20,262 nt of DNA from an uncultured Bacilli bacterium (GTDB lineage: Bacteria; Bacillota_I; Bacilli_A; RF39; UBA660): assembly GCA_947623975.1 (NCBI GenBank), contig CANQHY010000006.1, positions 1 to 20,262 on the forward strand. Reading direction: 5' to 3'. Below, in pieces: positions 13,576 to 18,780 of the stretch (positions are counted from its first letter, which is position 1; every line of letters starts with the position of its first letter). Position numbers and translations under genes: made by a program. The notes beneath the pieces were generated by a model. That model had not been told where the DNA came from. It saw only the letters and a program-made list of their open reading frames with translations, and made no database searches.

Positions 13576-13604
13576 ATTATATTATGACTATTGTCATTTG
13601 TCAA
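13576..13604 (-). promoter_or_regulatory. Leftward early promoter (consensus sigma-A)
   Basis: On the minus strand TTGACA (13599-13604), a 17-bp spacer and TATAAT (13576-13581) match the consensus at all 12 positions. The spacer contains the palindrome ATGAC-TATT-GTCAT (13584-13597), so a repressor bound there would block RNA polymerase. It should drive cro and the whole early operon. Confidence 0.92.
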
Positions 13605-13646
13605 CATAAAAATGCAAATTGTCATAAAAAAATTGCAAATTGTCAT
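13584..13646. promoter_or_regulatory. Operator cluster of the lysogeny switch
   Basis: The palindrome ATGACTATTGTCAT (13584-13597) lies in the leftward promoter. TGCAAATTGTCAT occurs at 13613-13625 and again at 13634-13646, spaced 21 bp (two helical turns). The shared half-site is TTGTCAT. These are the natural CI/Cro-like operators; three sites recall lambda-like OR logic, but which protein prefers which site cannot be told. Confidence 0.72.
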
Positions 13647-13661
13647 TTTTTGTGATAATAT
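13633..13661 (+). promoter_or_regulatory. Rightward promoter for the CI-like repressor
   Basis: TTGCAA (13633-13638), 17 bp, then TAATAT (13656-13661). The -35 and spacer overlap the operator at 13634-13646, so repressor binding could repress or, if suitably placed, activate its own gene. The leader would be only about 15 bases. Confidence 0.65.
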
Positions 13662-13683
13662 ATTGCCAAGAAAGGAGAAAAAA

Positions 13684-14040
13684 ATGAAAGAACAAGCAAA
13701 TTTCTTTTCGAAAAATTTACAATTTCTAAGAAAAGAAAAACATTTAACTCAATCGGAATTGGCTAATAAAATAAATGTAGACCAAACCACTATTGGTAGA
13801 TGGGAAGATGGCAATCGTGAGCCAACGATTGGAAATGTTGCCAATATTGCAGAAGTTTTTAATGTTTCTATTCCTGATTTATTAGATAAAGATTTGTCAA
13901 AAGAAGATAACACTTATGATGAAACTGATATTTTATTTGATAAATACAAAAATGTTCTTTCTGAAAGCGACAAAAATATTATCAAAACAATTATAGAAGA
14001 AAGAAAAAAAGAAATTGACAAGGAGTTGGGAGATGAATAA
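13684..14040 (+). CDS. CI/ImmR-like phage repressor
   Basis: This 118-aa Xre-family protein starts MKEQANFFSKNLQFLRKEKH after AAAGGAG. The helix-turn-helix is LTQSELANKINVDQTTIGRW (about residues 21-40), followed by REPTIGNVANIAEVFNV and an acidic helical C-terminus (KNIIKTIIEERKKEIDKEL). No LexA/CI-type peptidase domain is present. Together with the ImmA-type protease gene three genes downstream, this resembles ICEBs1/phi105 ImmR, which is inactivated by ImmA cleavage instead of RecA-stimulated self-cleavage. Its operators lie upstream. Confidence 0.87.
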   Translation: MKEQANFFSKNLQFLRKEKHLTQSELANKINVDQTTIGRWEDGNREPTIGNVANIAEVFNVSIPDLLDKDLSKEDNTYDETDILFDKYKNVLSESDKNIIKTIIEERKKEIDKELGDE

Positions 14041-14311
14041 AAATTTTAAAATTTATGCCCTAATTGGTTTAACAATTGTATCAGCTATTTTGCTTTACGA
14101 TTGTTATTGTAAGAAAGAAGAAATTAGTCAATATAAAGCTGACGTCAAGGAATATAAAACTCAAATTAAAAATTATGAAAAAAATGAAATTTTATTAAAA
14201 GAAGATAAACTTTTTTATAAAGATTTATATATAAAATTGGCTGATGATTATAACAGTAAATTAAAAGAATTAAACATCGATGAATATATATTAACTGATA
14301 CAAGCAGATAA
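14033..14311 (+). CDS. Membrane-anchored coiled-coil protein (92 aa)
   Basis: Starts MNKNFKIYALIGLTIVSAIL: one N-terminal membrane helix (about 8-22) followed by a long charged coiled coil (YKADVKEYKTQIKNYEKNEI). AAGGAG lies before ATG 14033, which overlaps the repressor stop (ATGAATAA), so it is coupled to the repressor and made in the lysogen. Candidates are superinfection exclusion or protection, inferred only from lysogenic expression and membrane location. Confidence 0.72.
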   Translation: MNKNFKIYALIGLTIVSAILLYDCYCKKEEISQYKADVKEYKTQIKNYEKNEILLKEDKLFYKDLYIKLADDYNSKLKELNIDEYILTDTSR

Positions 14312-14324
14312 GAGGTTAAAAATT

Positions 14325-14660
14325 ATGAAAAAAATTAATTTAAAATTTATATCAATAATTATTATATGTTTTACTATTTTATGTTCAATAGGAATTTTTT
14401 CTTATTTTAGCTATCATAAGGAAGAATTAAAATTGCAACAGGAAAACGAGCGATTAAAAAAAGAGGAGAAAAGTAAAGATTATAATCGACAGCAATTAAC
14501 AGCTTGTATTAGTCAAGCAGGAATTAATAGGACTAATTTATGGAATGCAAATTGCCCTGAAAATAAACCCAACTGTAGTCTTCAAATGGATCAAATAGAA
14601 TGGATAGATAAGAGATATGAACAAGAAGTTAATGAATGTAAAATGAAATGGAATTTTTAA
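14325..14660 (+). CDS. Membrane-anchored or secreted Cys-containing protein (111 aa)
   Basis: Starts MKKINLKFISIIIICFTILC, a basic start and strong hydrophobic helix, then a Lys/Glu coiled coil (ELKLQQENERLKKEEKSK) and a C-terminal domain with four Cys (about residues 61, 79, 83 and 105) fit for disulfides outside the membrane. No lipobox is seen. It follows the previous gene by 14 bases and likely belongs to the same lysogenic transcript. Function unknown. Confidence 0.7.
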   Translation: MKKINLKFISIIIICFTILCSIGIFSYFSYHKEELKLQQENERLKKEEKSKDYNRQQLTACISQAGINRTNLWNANCPENKPNCSLQMDQIEWIDKRYEQEVNECKMKWNF

Positions 14661-14681
14661 ATTATAAAAGGGAGTGTGATA

Positions 14682-14996
14682 TTGATTATGTTAAAGGATT
14701 TATTAGATAATTATATAACTCAAAAAGATGTATTAAATCATTATAATGCTAATATAAGTTATAGGTTTTTACCTAATGGAATAAATGGATTTGTATTTAA
14801 TTATAAAGGTATTAATAATATTATCGTTAATAAACAGCTATCATATTATAAACGAAGAAAAACTTTGTTACATGAACTTGCACATATAGAACTTAACCAA
14901 TTATGTCAAATAGATAAAGATTTATTTGCTTTTCATATTCAAAATTATGAAGATGAAGCAAATAGATATATTAAATTTTTAATAGAGGAGATTTAA
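14682..14996 (+). CDS. immA: ImmA/IrrE-family metallopeptidase
   Basis: A small zinc protease with HELAH (in RRKTLLHELAHIELNQL), the HExxH metal motif, and the third-ligand region EDEANRYIKFLIEEI near the end, as in ImmA/IrrE. The length (about 104 aa) is short for the family, which often has a longer N-terminal part. GGGAG lies seven bases before TTG 14682, my preferred start; ATG 14688 is the alternative. It probably cleaves the CI/ImmR-like repressor in response to DNA damage or crowding, as in ICEBs1. Confidence 0.85.
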   Translation: MIMLKDLLDNYITQKDVLNHYNANISYRFLPNGINGFVFNYKGINNIIVNKQLSYYKRRKTLLHELAHIELNQLCQIDKDLFAFHIQNYEDEANRYIKFLIEEI

Positions 14997-14998
14997 AA

Positions 14999-16081
14999 AT
15001 GAATTTTGATGAAAGATTAAAAGAATTTATACTTAGAGTCAATGAGCTTAAAAATACTATTAAAACTGAAGAAGCCACTAAAACATCATTAATTATGCCA
15101 TTTTTTCAATTATTAGGTTATGATGTTTTTAATCCAAATGAATTTACACCGGAATATATTGCAGATGTAGGAATTAAAAAAGGAGAAAAAGTAGATTATG
15201 CTATTATTCTTAATAATGAAGTTTCAATATTAATAGAAGCTAAATCTGTTAACGAACAACTAGAAAAACATGATAGTCAATTATTTAGATATTTTGGAAC
15301 ATCAAAAGCTAAATTTGCAATATTAACAAATGGTATAACTTATAAATTCTATACTGATTTAGAAAAAACTAATGTTATGGATACTACGCCTTTTTTAGAA
15401 GTATCTTTAAATGATTTAAAAGATAGTGAAATACAAGAAATTAAAAAATTTCAAAAAGAAACATTTAATGTTGATGAAATATTTTCGACAGCCAATGATT
15501 TAAAATATCTTAATTTAATTAAGAAGGTATTGAAAGAAGAATTTGCTAATCCATCTGACGATTTTATTAAGTTAATACTTAACAAAGGCATTTATGACGG
15601 GGTCAAAACAAATGTTATAATAGAAAAATATCGCCCATTAATAAAAAAATCAATTACTTCATATTTTAATGAATTAATGAATACTAAATTACAAACTATT
15701 ATGGAAGATAATGAAAATCCTGAAGAAACAGATGTTAACGAAAATAATGATCATAATAATGAAATTGTTACAACAGTTGAAGAAATGCAAGGATACTATA
15801 TAGTAAAATCGATTTTAGCAGAATATTGTGATAGCAAAAAAATTGGATATAAAGATACATTCAGTTATTTTGGTATTCTTTATGACAACAAAGTTACTAA
15901 ATGGATATGTAGAATTTATTTAAAAGAGTCTGTAAAATTTATAACTGTACCCACTTCGGATAAAAAAGAACTAAGATATGATATTAATTGTATAGATGAT
16001 ATATATAAATTTAAAGATGTATTAGTTAATAGCTTATCAAGATATGAAAAAATAAATAAAAAAGAAATAATACACAATTAA
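14999..16081 (+). CDS. Orphan HsdR-N-type restriction nuclease
   Basis: The 360-aa protein has an HsdR N-terminal-like nuclease fold: TEEATKTSLIMPFFQLLGYD (23-42), VDYAIILNNEVSILIEAKS with Asp66...Glu80-x-Lys82 (PD-ExK), and FAILTNGITYKFYTDLEK (106-123). Residues about 255-360 form a second domain (VEEMQGYYIVKSILAEYCDS, then YFGILYDNKVTKWICRIYL). No helicase motor, methylase or specificity gene is nearby, so it is not a type I system. Prophages carry such proteins, likely as anti-phage defence or exclusion functions expressed in the lysogen. The start has an AGAGGAGAT site two codons after the immA stop. Confidence 0.85.
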   Translation: MNFDERLKEFILRVNELKNTIKTEEATKTSLIMPFFQLLGYDVFNPNEFTPEYIADVGIKKGEKVDYAIILNNEVSILIEAKSVNEQLEKHDSQLFRYFGTSKAKFAILTNGITYKFYTDLEKTNVMDTTPFLEVSLNDLKDSEIQEIKKFQKETFNVDEIFSTANDLKYLNLIKKVLKEEFANPSDDFIKLILNKGIYDGVKTNVIIEKYRPLIKKSITSYFNELMNTKLQTIMEDNENPEETDVNENNDHNNEIVTTVEEMQGYYIVKSILAEYCDSKKIGYKDTFSYFGILYDNKVTKWICRIYLKESVKFITVPTSDKKELRYDINCIDDIYKFKDVLVNSLSRYEKINKKEIIHN

Positions 16082-16107
16082 AGTTTAAAATTTATAGGAG
16101 GTAAAAA

Positions 16108-16368
16108 ATGAATACAAAAAGAACATGTCCAAAATGTAATAGTGAAAATGTTACTGTTCAAGTTTTAAATGAAAGTAAACTAGTAACAAAACATCATGGT
16201 ATAATATGGTGGCTATGCATTGGCTGGTGGTGGATATTCTTTAAATGGTTATTTTTAACTGTTCCAGCACTAATATTTGCAATATTTGTTGGTAAACGTA
16301 AAAAAATTAAAAATATTACTAAAACAAAAGCAGTATGCCAAAATTGTGGACATACTTGGAATATATAA
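16108..16368 (+). CDS. Zinc-ribbon membrane protein (86 aa)
   Basis: One split zinc ribbon: CPKCNSENV near the N-terminus and CQNCGHTWNI at the C-terminus, with a Trp-rich membrane segment between (IIWWLCIGWWWIFFKWLFLT, then VPALIFAIFVG, residues 32-61). The two ribbon halves would meet on the same side of the membrane after a hairpin. AGGAGGT precedes the ATG. Proteins of this type occur in Firmicutes phages without known role; an exclusion or stress-sensing function is speculative. Confidence 0.78.
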   Translation: MNTKRTCPKCNSENVTVQVLNESKLVTKHHGIIWWLCIGWWWIFFKWLFLTVPALIFAIFVGKRKKIKNITKTKAVCQNCGHTWNI

Positions 16369-16393
16369 AAAAATCCCCCACTTGCTGGAACAA
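16368..16393. repeat. 26-bp direct repeat, left copy
   Basis: Six A, then TCCCCCACTTGCTGGAACAA; identical to 17317-17342. It lies directly after the zinc-ribbon gene stop and 20 bases before the MazF-like start. On the minus strand it resembles a weak terminator with a six-T end; the right copy folds better. The two copies flank the MazF-like gene and the small RNA. Confidence 0.85.
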
Positions 16394-16412
16394 AATAAAG
16401 GAAGTGAAATAA

Positions 16413-17036
16413 ATGATAAATCAAATGTCAACAGAAACAAAACATAAAAAATTGATAGAAACGCATAGCAATAATATCACAATATCAGATATGAATATGA
16501 AAGACAAATTTACAAATTTTGAAAATTCTAGGCTAAAAGAAAGTGAAACCTTACTTTATGAAATTAACACTAAACCAAAATATTTTAAAAGATACGGTAG
16601 AGGTAGAATTATAAAAGTAAGATTTGGTGTAAATGTTGGTAGTGAATTTTCAGGAGACCATTTTGCAGTTGTTGTTTCTAAAAATGATACTGCATATAAT
16701 CCAATATTACATGTTATACCAATAACTTCTAAAAAACATAGAACTTGTATTGATATAGGAAATATTTTAATTAACGATGAAGAAATACAAAAATTGCAAA
16801 ATCTATACGAAAATACACAAGATAATAGTCAAAAAAAGAAAATAAAAGATTGTTTAAAATATTATAGTAATCGTGATAACGTTACGTCTTATGCAATAGT
16901 TGAACATATGAAAACGATAAGTAAATTATCGATTATAAAACCAATAAACGAATATGATTATATTAATAAGTTGAAATTATCTGATGAAATATTGGAAGAA
17001 ATAACAAGTGAAATATTAAAAGAATACACAATTTAA
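16413..17036 (+). CDS. Long PemK/MazF-family toxin-like protein
   Basis: This 207-aa protein contains a MazF/PemK ribonuclease fold at about residues 57-120: YGRGRIIKVRFGVNVGSEFS, then GDHFAVVVSKND and LHVIPITSKKHRT, matching the strand, GSE-G-H-aVVvS and PITSK motifs. A 55-residue N-terminal extension and a helical C-terminus with YAIVEHMKTISKLSIIK make it about twice MazF size. Family members cleave mRNA and are normally held by a partner; no protein antitoxin gene is visible on either side, while a structured RNA gene follows 35 bases downstream. AAGGAAGTGA precedes the ATG. Toxicity is inferred. Confidence 0.82.
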   Translation: MINQMSTETKHKKLIETHSNNITISDMNMKDKFTNFENSRLKESETLLYEINTKPKYFKRYGRGRIIKVRFGVNVGSEFSGDHFAVVVSKNDTAYNPILHVIPITSKKHRTCIDIGNILINDEEIQKLQNLYENTQDNSQKKKIKDCLKYYSNRDNVTSYAIVEHMKTISKLSIIKPINEYDYINKLKLSDEILEEITSEILKEYTI

Positions 17037-17070
17037 TGTAAAAAAATAACAAAATGTTGTATAAAATTAC

Positions 17071-17099
17071 TTGACTAGAATAAAATATTATTGTAGTAT
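17071..17099 (+). promoter_or_regulatory. Sigma-A promoter of the small RNA
   Basis: TTGACT (17071-17076), 17-bp spacer, TAGTAT (17094-17099). Predicted transcription start about 17106. It lies 35 bases after the MazF-like stop, so the RNA can be made alone or as the tail of the toxin transcript. Confidence 0.78.
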
Positions 17100-17105
17100 A
17101 TAGAT

Positions 17106-17207
17106 ACAGGAGCAGAAATGCTTAGACAGTATCATGCCTTAATGGTATTATACTACGACAGGTGCCGATAGGCATAGACAAAGCTAGTCAAAGTGACTAG
17201 CTTTTTT
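17106..17207 (+). ncRNA. Structured small RNA with a duplicated hairpin module
   Basis: From promoter to terminator this is about 100 nt with no convincing reading frame. It folds as hairpin A, ACAGG-AGCA-GAAA-TGCT-TAGACA (17106-17128); a middle hairpin, AGTAT-C-ATGCC/GGTAT-T-ATACT with loop TTAAT (17128-17154); hairpin B, ACAGG-TGCC-GATA-GGCA-TAGACA (17158-17180); and the terminator. A and B share flanks exactly while their 4-bp stems differ but keep pairing, which speaks for a conserved structural unit with two copies. I match it to no known riboswitch or RNA family. The neighbour encodes a MazF-fold protein, so an RNA antitoxin is one hypothesis; a phage regulatory RNA is another. Confidence 0.75.
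17181..17207 (+). terminator. Terminator of the small RNA (and toxin transcript)
   Basis: AAGCTAGTCA (17181-17190), loop AAG, TGACTAGCTT (17194-17203), then a T-run to 17207: a perfect 10-bp stem, the strongest terminator in the window. Confidence 0.93.
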
Positions 17208-17232
17208 AATTTAGATACAAATTAATTATATA

Positions 17233-17277
17233 TCAAAAAAAGCACCACCTTGCCCTCATACGAGGATGGAGTGGTTC
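17233..17277. other. Imperfect hairpin between small RNA and integrase leader
   Basis: ACCAC (17244-17248) pairs with GTGGT (17271-17275) and CCTC (17254-17257) with GAGG (17262-17265), with a 5x5 internal loop that could hold three G-U pairs on the plus strand. On the minus strand it is followed by seven T, like a terminator. No minus-strand gene ends here, so its role is unclear. The rest of 17208-17316 holds nothing recognisable. Confidence 0.4.
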
Positions 17278-17316
17278 AATAACATTATATCATGTACGAT
17301 TAATAATTCAAGCATT

Positions 17317-17342
17317 AAAAAATCCCCCACTTGCTGGAACAA
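17317..17342. repeat. 26-bp direct repeat, right copy
   Basis: Identical to 16368-16393. Here the sequence continues GTAAAGGG, so on the minus strand ACTTG-TTCCAG-CAAGT plus CCC/GGG form a hairpin followed by six T, a better terminator than the left copy. Similarity between the copies continues weakly after the 26 bp (TAAAGG...TGAAA). A start-like AAAGGG-ATG follows, with an open frame of only 12 codons. Confidence 0.85.
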
Positions 17343-17358
17343 GTAAAGGGAAAATGAA

Positions 17359-17376
17359 AAAACCAAAGACTACTAA
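17359..17376 (+). promoter_or_regulatory. 18-bp motif shared with the early leader
   Basis: AAAACCAAAGACTACTAA on the plus strand, identical to the minus-strand motif at 12967-12984. It lies about 100 bases before the integrase start, just upstream of the inverted repeat at 17392-17437. It may be a regulatory site connecting integrase with the 84-aa DNA-binding protein. Confidence 0.5.
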
Positions 17377-17391
17377 TCTAAAACAAAAATA

Positions 17392-17437
17392 GGTAAACTA
17401 TAATTGTAAGGTTTTTCCTTTTCAATTATAGCATACC
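17392..17437 (+). promoter_or_regulatory. Inverted repeat over the probable integrase promoter
   Basis: CTATAATTG (17398-17406) and CAATTATAG (17423-17431) are perfect inverted copies, extended by GGTA/TACC at the outer ends across a 2x2 mismatch. TTGTAA (17404-17409), 17 bp and TATAGC (17427-17432) is a possible promoter lying across it. It could be an operator or a leader hairpin. It, the 18-bp motif and the 26-bp repeat account for most of the space before int. Confidence 0.5.
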
Positions 17438-17472
17438 TTTGTAATATAAACAATAAAAAGGAGTGTGCTATT

Positions 17473-18579
17473 ATGGCTATATTTAAGGAAACTAATAAAA
17501 TACCAAAGAAGTTTAAAAGTGCTAAAGAATGCTTTTATTTTAGATGTTATTATACCGATTTAAACGGAAATAGAAAACGAAAACAAGGACCATATAGACT
17601 TAGACAAAAAGAAGCTAAAGAAGATGAAATAGAATTTTTAAATAGTATTAAAGATATGCCCACATCAAGCAATATGACAATTGGTGAATTAATAGATGAT
17701 TATTTAAGATACCAACAGGATAAAGTTAGAATAACAACTTACGATAGAATGAAAATAGATCTTAGATATTTAGAAACTATTAAAAAAATAAAAATTGAAG
17801 AATTGACTGTAAAACAATTTGAAAATTGGAAACAGGAAATTAATAATAAAAATTTTTCTACACAATATAAAAATAATATTTATAAAAAACTTAGAGCAGT
17901 TTTAAATTATGGGGAAAGAATATACAATCTAAATATAAATGTTCTTAAAAAAATGGCTGGTTTTTCAAATCCTAACGAGCTAAAAAAAGAAATGTTATTT
18001 TATACAAAAGATGAATTTGATACTTTTATCAAACAAGAAACTGACTTAAAGTGGATATGTTTTTTCTCTACCCTATTTTATTGCGGATTAAGACAAGGTG
18101 AAGCATTAGCATTAAATTGGCATGATATAGATTTTGAAAATAATACAATAAAAATTAATAAAAGTTTAGCTAATCGTTTAAAAGGAAAAAATCATTTAAT
18201 TTTGCCACCAAAAACTAAAGGTAGTATAAGAACTATACCGATGCCAATAAATCTCTCAAACAATTTAAAACAACGCTATAACGCATTAAAAAAATATGAA
18301 AACTTTAGTAATGATTGGTTTGTGTTTGGCGAGATATTTCCTTTACCAACAAGTACAATACAAGCTAGAAGAGATAAATTGGTAGAATTATCAGGTGTAA
18401 AAAGAATCAGAATTCACGACTTTAGACATAGTTGTGCATCGCTTTTGATAAGTAAAGGAGCTAATATAACACTAGTTGCTAGATTTCTAGGACATAGTGA
18501 TATATCTACTACACTTAACACCTATTCACATTTTTACAAAAATGATTTAACAAATTTAATTTCTCATATTGATAAATAA
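17473..18579 (+). CDS. int: Tyrosine-family phage integrase
   Basis: This 368-aa site-specific recombinase catalyses integration and, with an excision factor, excision. Order: N-terminal arm-binding domain (FYFRCYYTDLNGNRKRKQGP, 21-40), core-binding SAM-like domain (about 66-155, MTIGELIDDYLRY), and catalytic domain. Catalytic residues are all visible: Arg207 (CGLRQGEALAL), Lys in PKTKGS (about 247-249), His315-x-x-Arg318 (IHDFRHS), His341 (LGHSDI) and Tyr351 (NTYSHF). AAGGAG gives the start. The tRNA 80 bp downstream marks the likely attachment site. The gene appears intact. Confidence 0.97.
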   Translation: MAIFKETNKIPKKFKSAKECFYFRCYYTDLNGNRKRKQGPYRLRQKEAKEDEIEFLNSIKDMPTSSNMTIGELIDDYLRYQQDKVRITTYDRMKIDLRYLETIKKIKIEELTVKQFENWKQEINNKNFSTQYKNNIYKKLRAVLNYGERIYNLNINVLKKMAGFSNPNELKKEMLFYTKDEFDTFIKQETDLKWICFFSTLFYCGLRQGEALALNWHDIDFENNTIKINKSLANRLKGKNHLILPPKTKGSIRTIPMPINLSNNLKQRYNALKKYENFSNDWFVFGEIFPLPTSTIQARRDKLVELSGVKRIRIHDFRHSCASLLISKGANITLVARFLGHSDISTTLNTYSHFYKNDLTNLISHIDK

Positions 18580-18583
18580 TTAA

Positions 18584-18605
18584 AAATAGTCGGTAAATAG
18601 TCGGT
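18584..18605. repeat. Two tandem 11-bp repeats next to the attachment site
   Basis: AAATAGTCGGT occurs twice head to tail (18584-18594, 18595-18605), just after the int stop. Short direct repeats between int and the crossover site are typical integrase arm-type sites, the 11-bp spacing putting both on one DNA face. Assignment is inferred from position. Confidence 0.6.
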
Positions 18606-18623
18606 GAGCAATAAAAGGACAAT

Positions 18624-18648
18624 AAAAAAATCCTTTAAAATAAAGGAT
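18624..18648 (-). terminator. Terminator downstream of the tRNA
   Basis: ATCCTTTA (18630-18637) and TAAAGGAT (18641-18648) form a perfect 8-bp stem with a 3-nt loop, followed on the minus strand by seven T (18624-18630). It would end the tRNA transcript 13 bases after the encoded CCA and prevent readthrough into int antisense. Confidence 0.8.
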
Positions 18649-18654
18649 AAATTG

Positions 18655-18690
18655 CTTATCTGGTGCCGAATGATTGAATCAAACAATCCG
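18655..18690. other. Probable phage-chromosome junction (att) at the tRNA 3' end
   Basis: The integrase stop, arm-type repeats and the 3' part of the tRNA lie together, the classic arrangement in which crossover occurs in the tRNA 3' half and the phage rebuilds it. The exact core cannot be set because the partner att copy is outside the window. Confidence 0.45.
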
Positions 18691-18734
18691 CTAATCCTTA
18701 CCATGGATTCGTTTTATCACTAAACTAATTCGGC
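18661..18734 (-). tRNA. trnT: tRNA-Thr (anticodon GGT), unusual D and T loops
   Basis: The minus strand folds fully: acceptor GCCGAAT/ATTCGGC (7 bp) with A73 and encoded CCA; D stem GTTT/AAAC; anticodon stem AATCC/GGATT with loop ATGGTAA, anticodon GGT; variable loop AGCG; T stem GATTG/CAATC with loop TTTGATT. A37 fits ANN codons, and the acceptor resembles other Thr tRNAs. The D loop AGTGATA has A at position 19 and the T loop has T at 56 in place of the near-universal G19 and C56, still able to pair as A-U. It is likely functional. It serves as the phage target. Confidence 0.88.
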
Positions 18735-18745
18735 GTTACTACTTA

Positions 18746-18774
18746 ATTATACACATAATTTTAGATTTTGTATA
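18746..18774 (-). promoter_or_regulatory. Promoter of the tRNA
   Basis: On the minus strand TATACA (18769-18774), a 17-bp spacer and a perfect TATAAT (18746-18751). The predicted start lies a few bases before the mature tRNA 5' end. It is located between the uvsE stop and the tRNA. Confidence 0.7.
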
Positions 18775-18780
18775 CTATTT

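Larger units (their letters stand above)
1..18660. mobile_element. Prophage of a temperate tailed phage, right-hand part
   Basis: Contiguous phage modules (packaging/portal, regulators, recombination, switch, lysogeny cargo, integrase) end at a tyrosine integrase whose stop lies about 80 bp from the 3' end of a tRNA, the usual tRNA-targeted arrangement. Beyond the tRNA the genes are chromosomal housekeeping genes (uvsE, cyclophilin). Most capsid, tail and lysis genes and the other attachment site lie left of the window, so completeness and inducibility cannot be judged. Every recognisable key gene seen here looks intact except one small early gene with a frameshift near 6377. Confidence 0.93.

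Noticed and set aside
13554..13646. N-terminal extension of the Cro-like protein up to 13646
   Set aside because: It would run through the promoter and operators; the perfect AGGAGG site before 13553 decides the start.
16194..16424. Minus-strand frame opposite the zinc-ribbon gene
   Set aside because: No ribosome binding site, antisense to a clear zinc-ribbon protein with an AGGAGGT site.
17093..17155. GTAGTATA/TATACTAC as a closing stem of the small RNA
   Set aside because: The left arm overlaps the -10 element, upstream of the predicted transcript start, so it is unlikely to be in the RNA made from that promoter; it could form only in readthrough RNA from the toxin gene.
17093..17207. Known riboswitch (c-di-GMP, purine, preQ1, fluoride, guanidine) or tracrRNA
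   Set aside because: None of the conserved cores I know for these is present, there is no gene directly controlled after the terminator, and no cas genes or CRISPR repeats are nearby.
17351..17392. 12-codon frame (MKKPKTTNLKQK) after the right direct repeat
   Set aside because: It has an AAAGGG site but is very short and overlaps the shared 18-bp motif; more likely non-coding leader.
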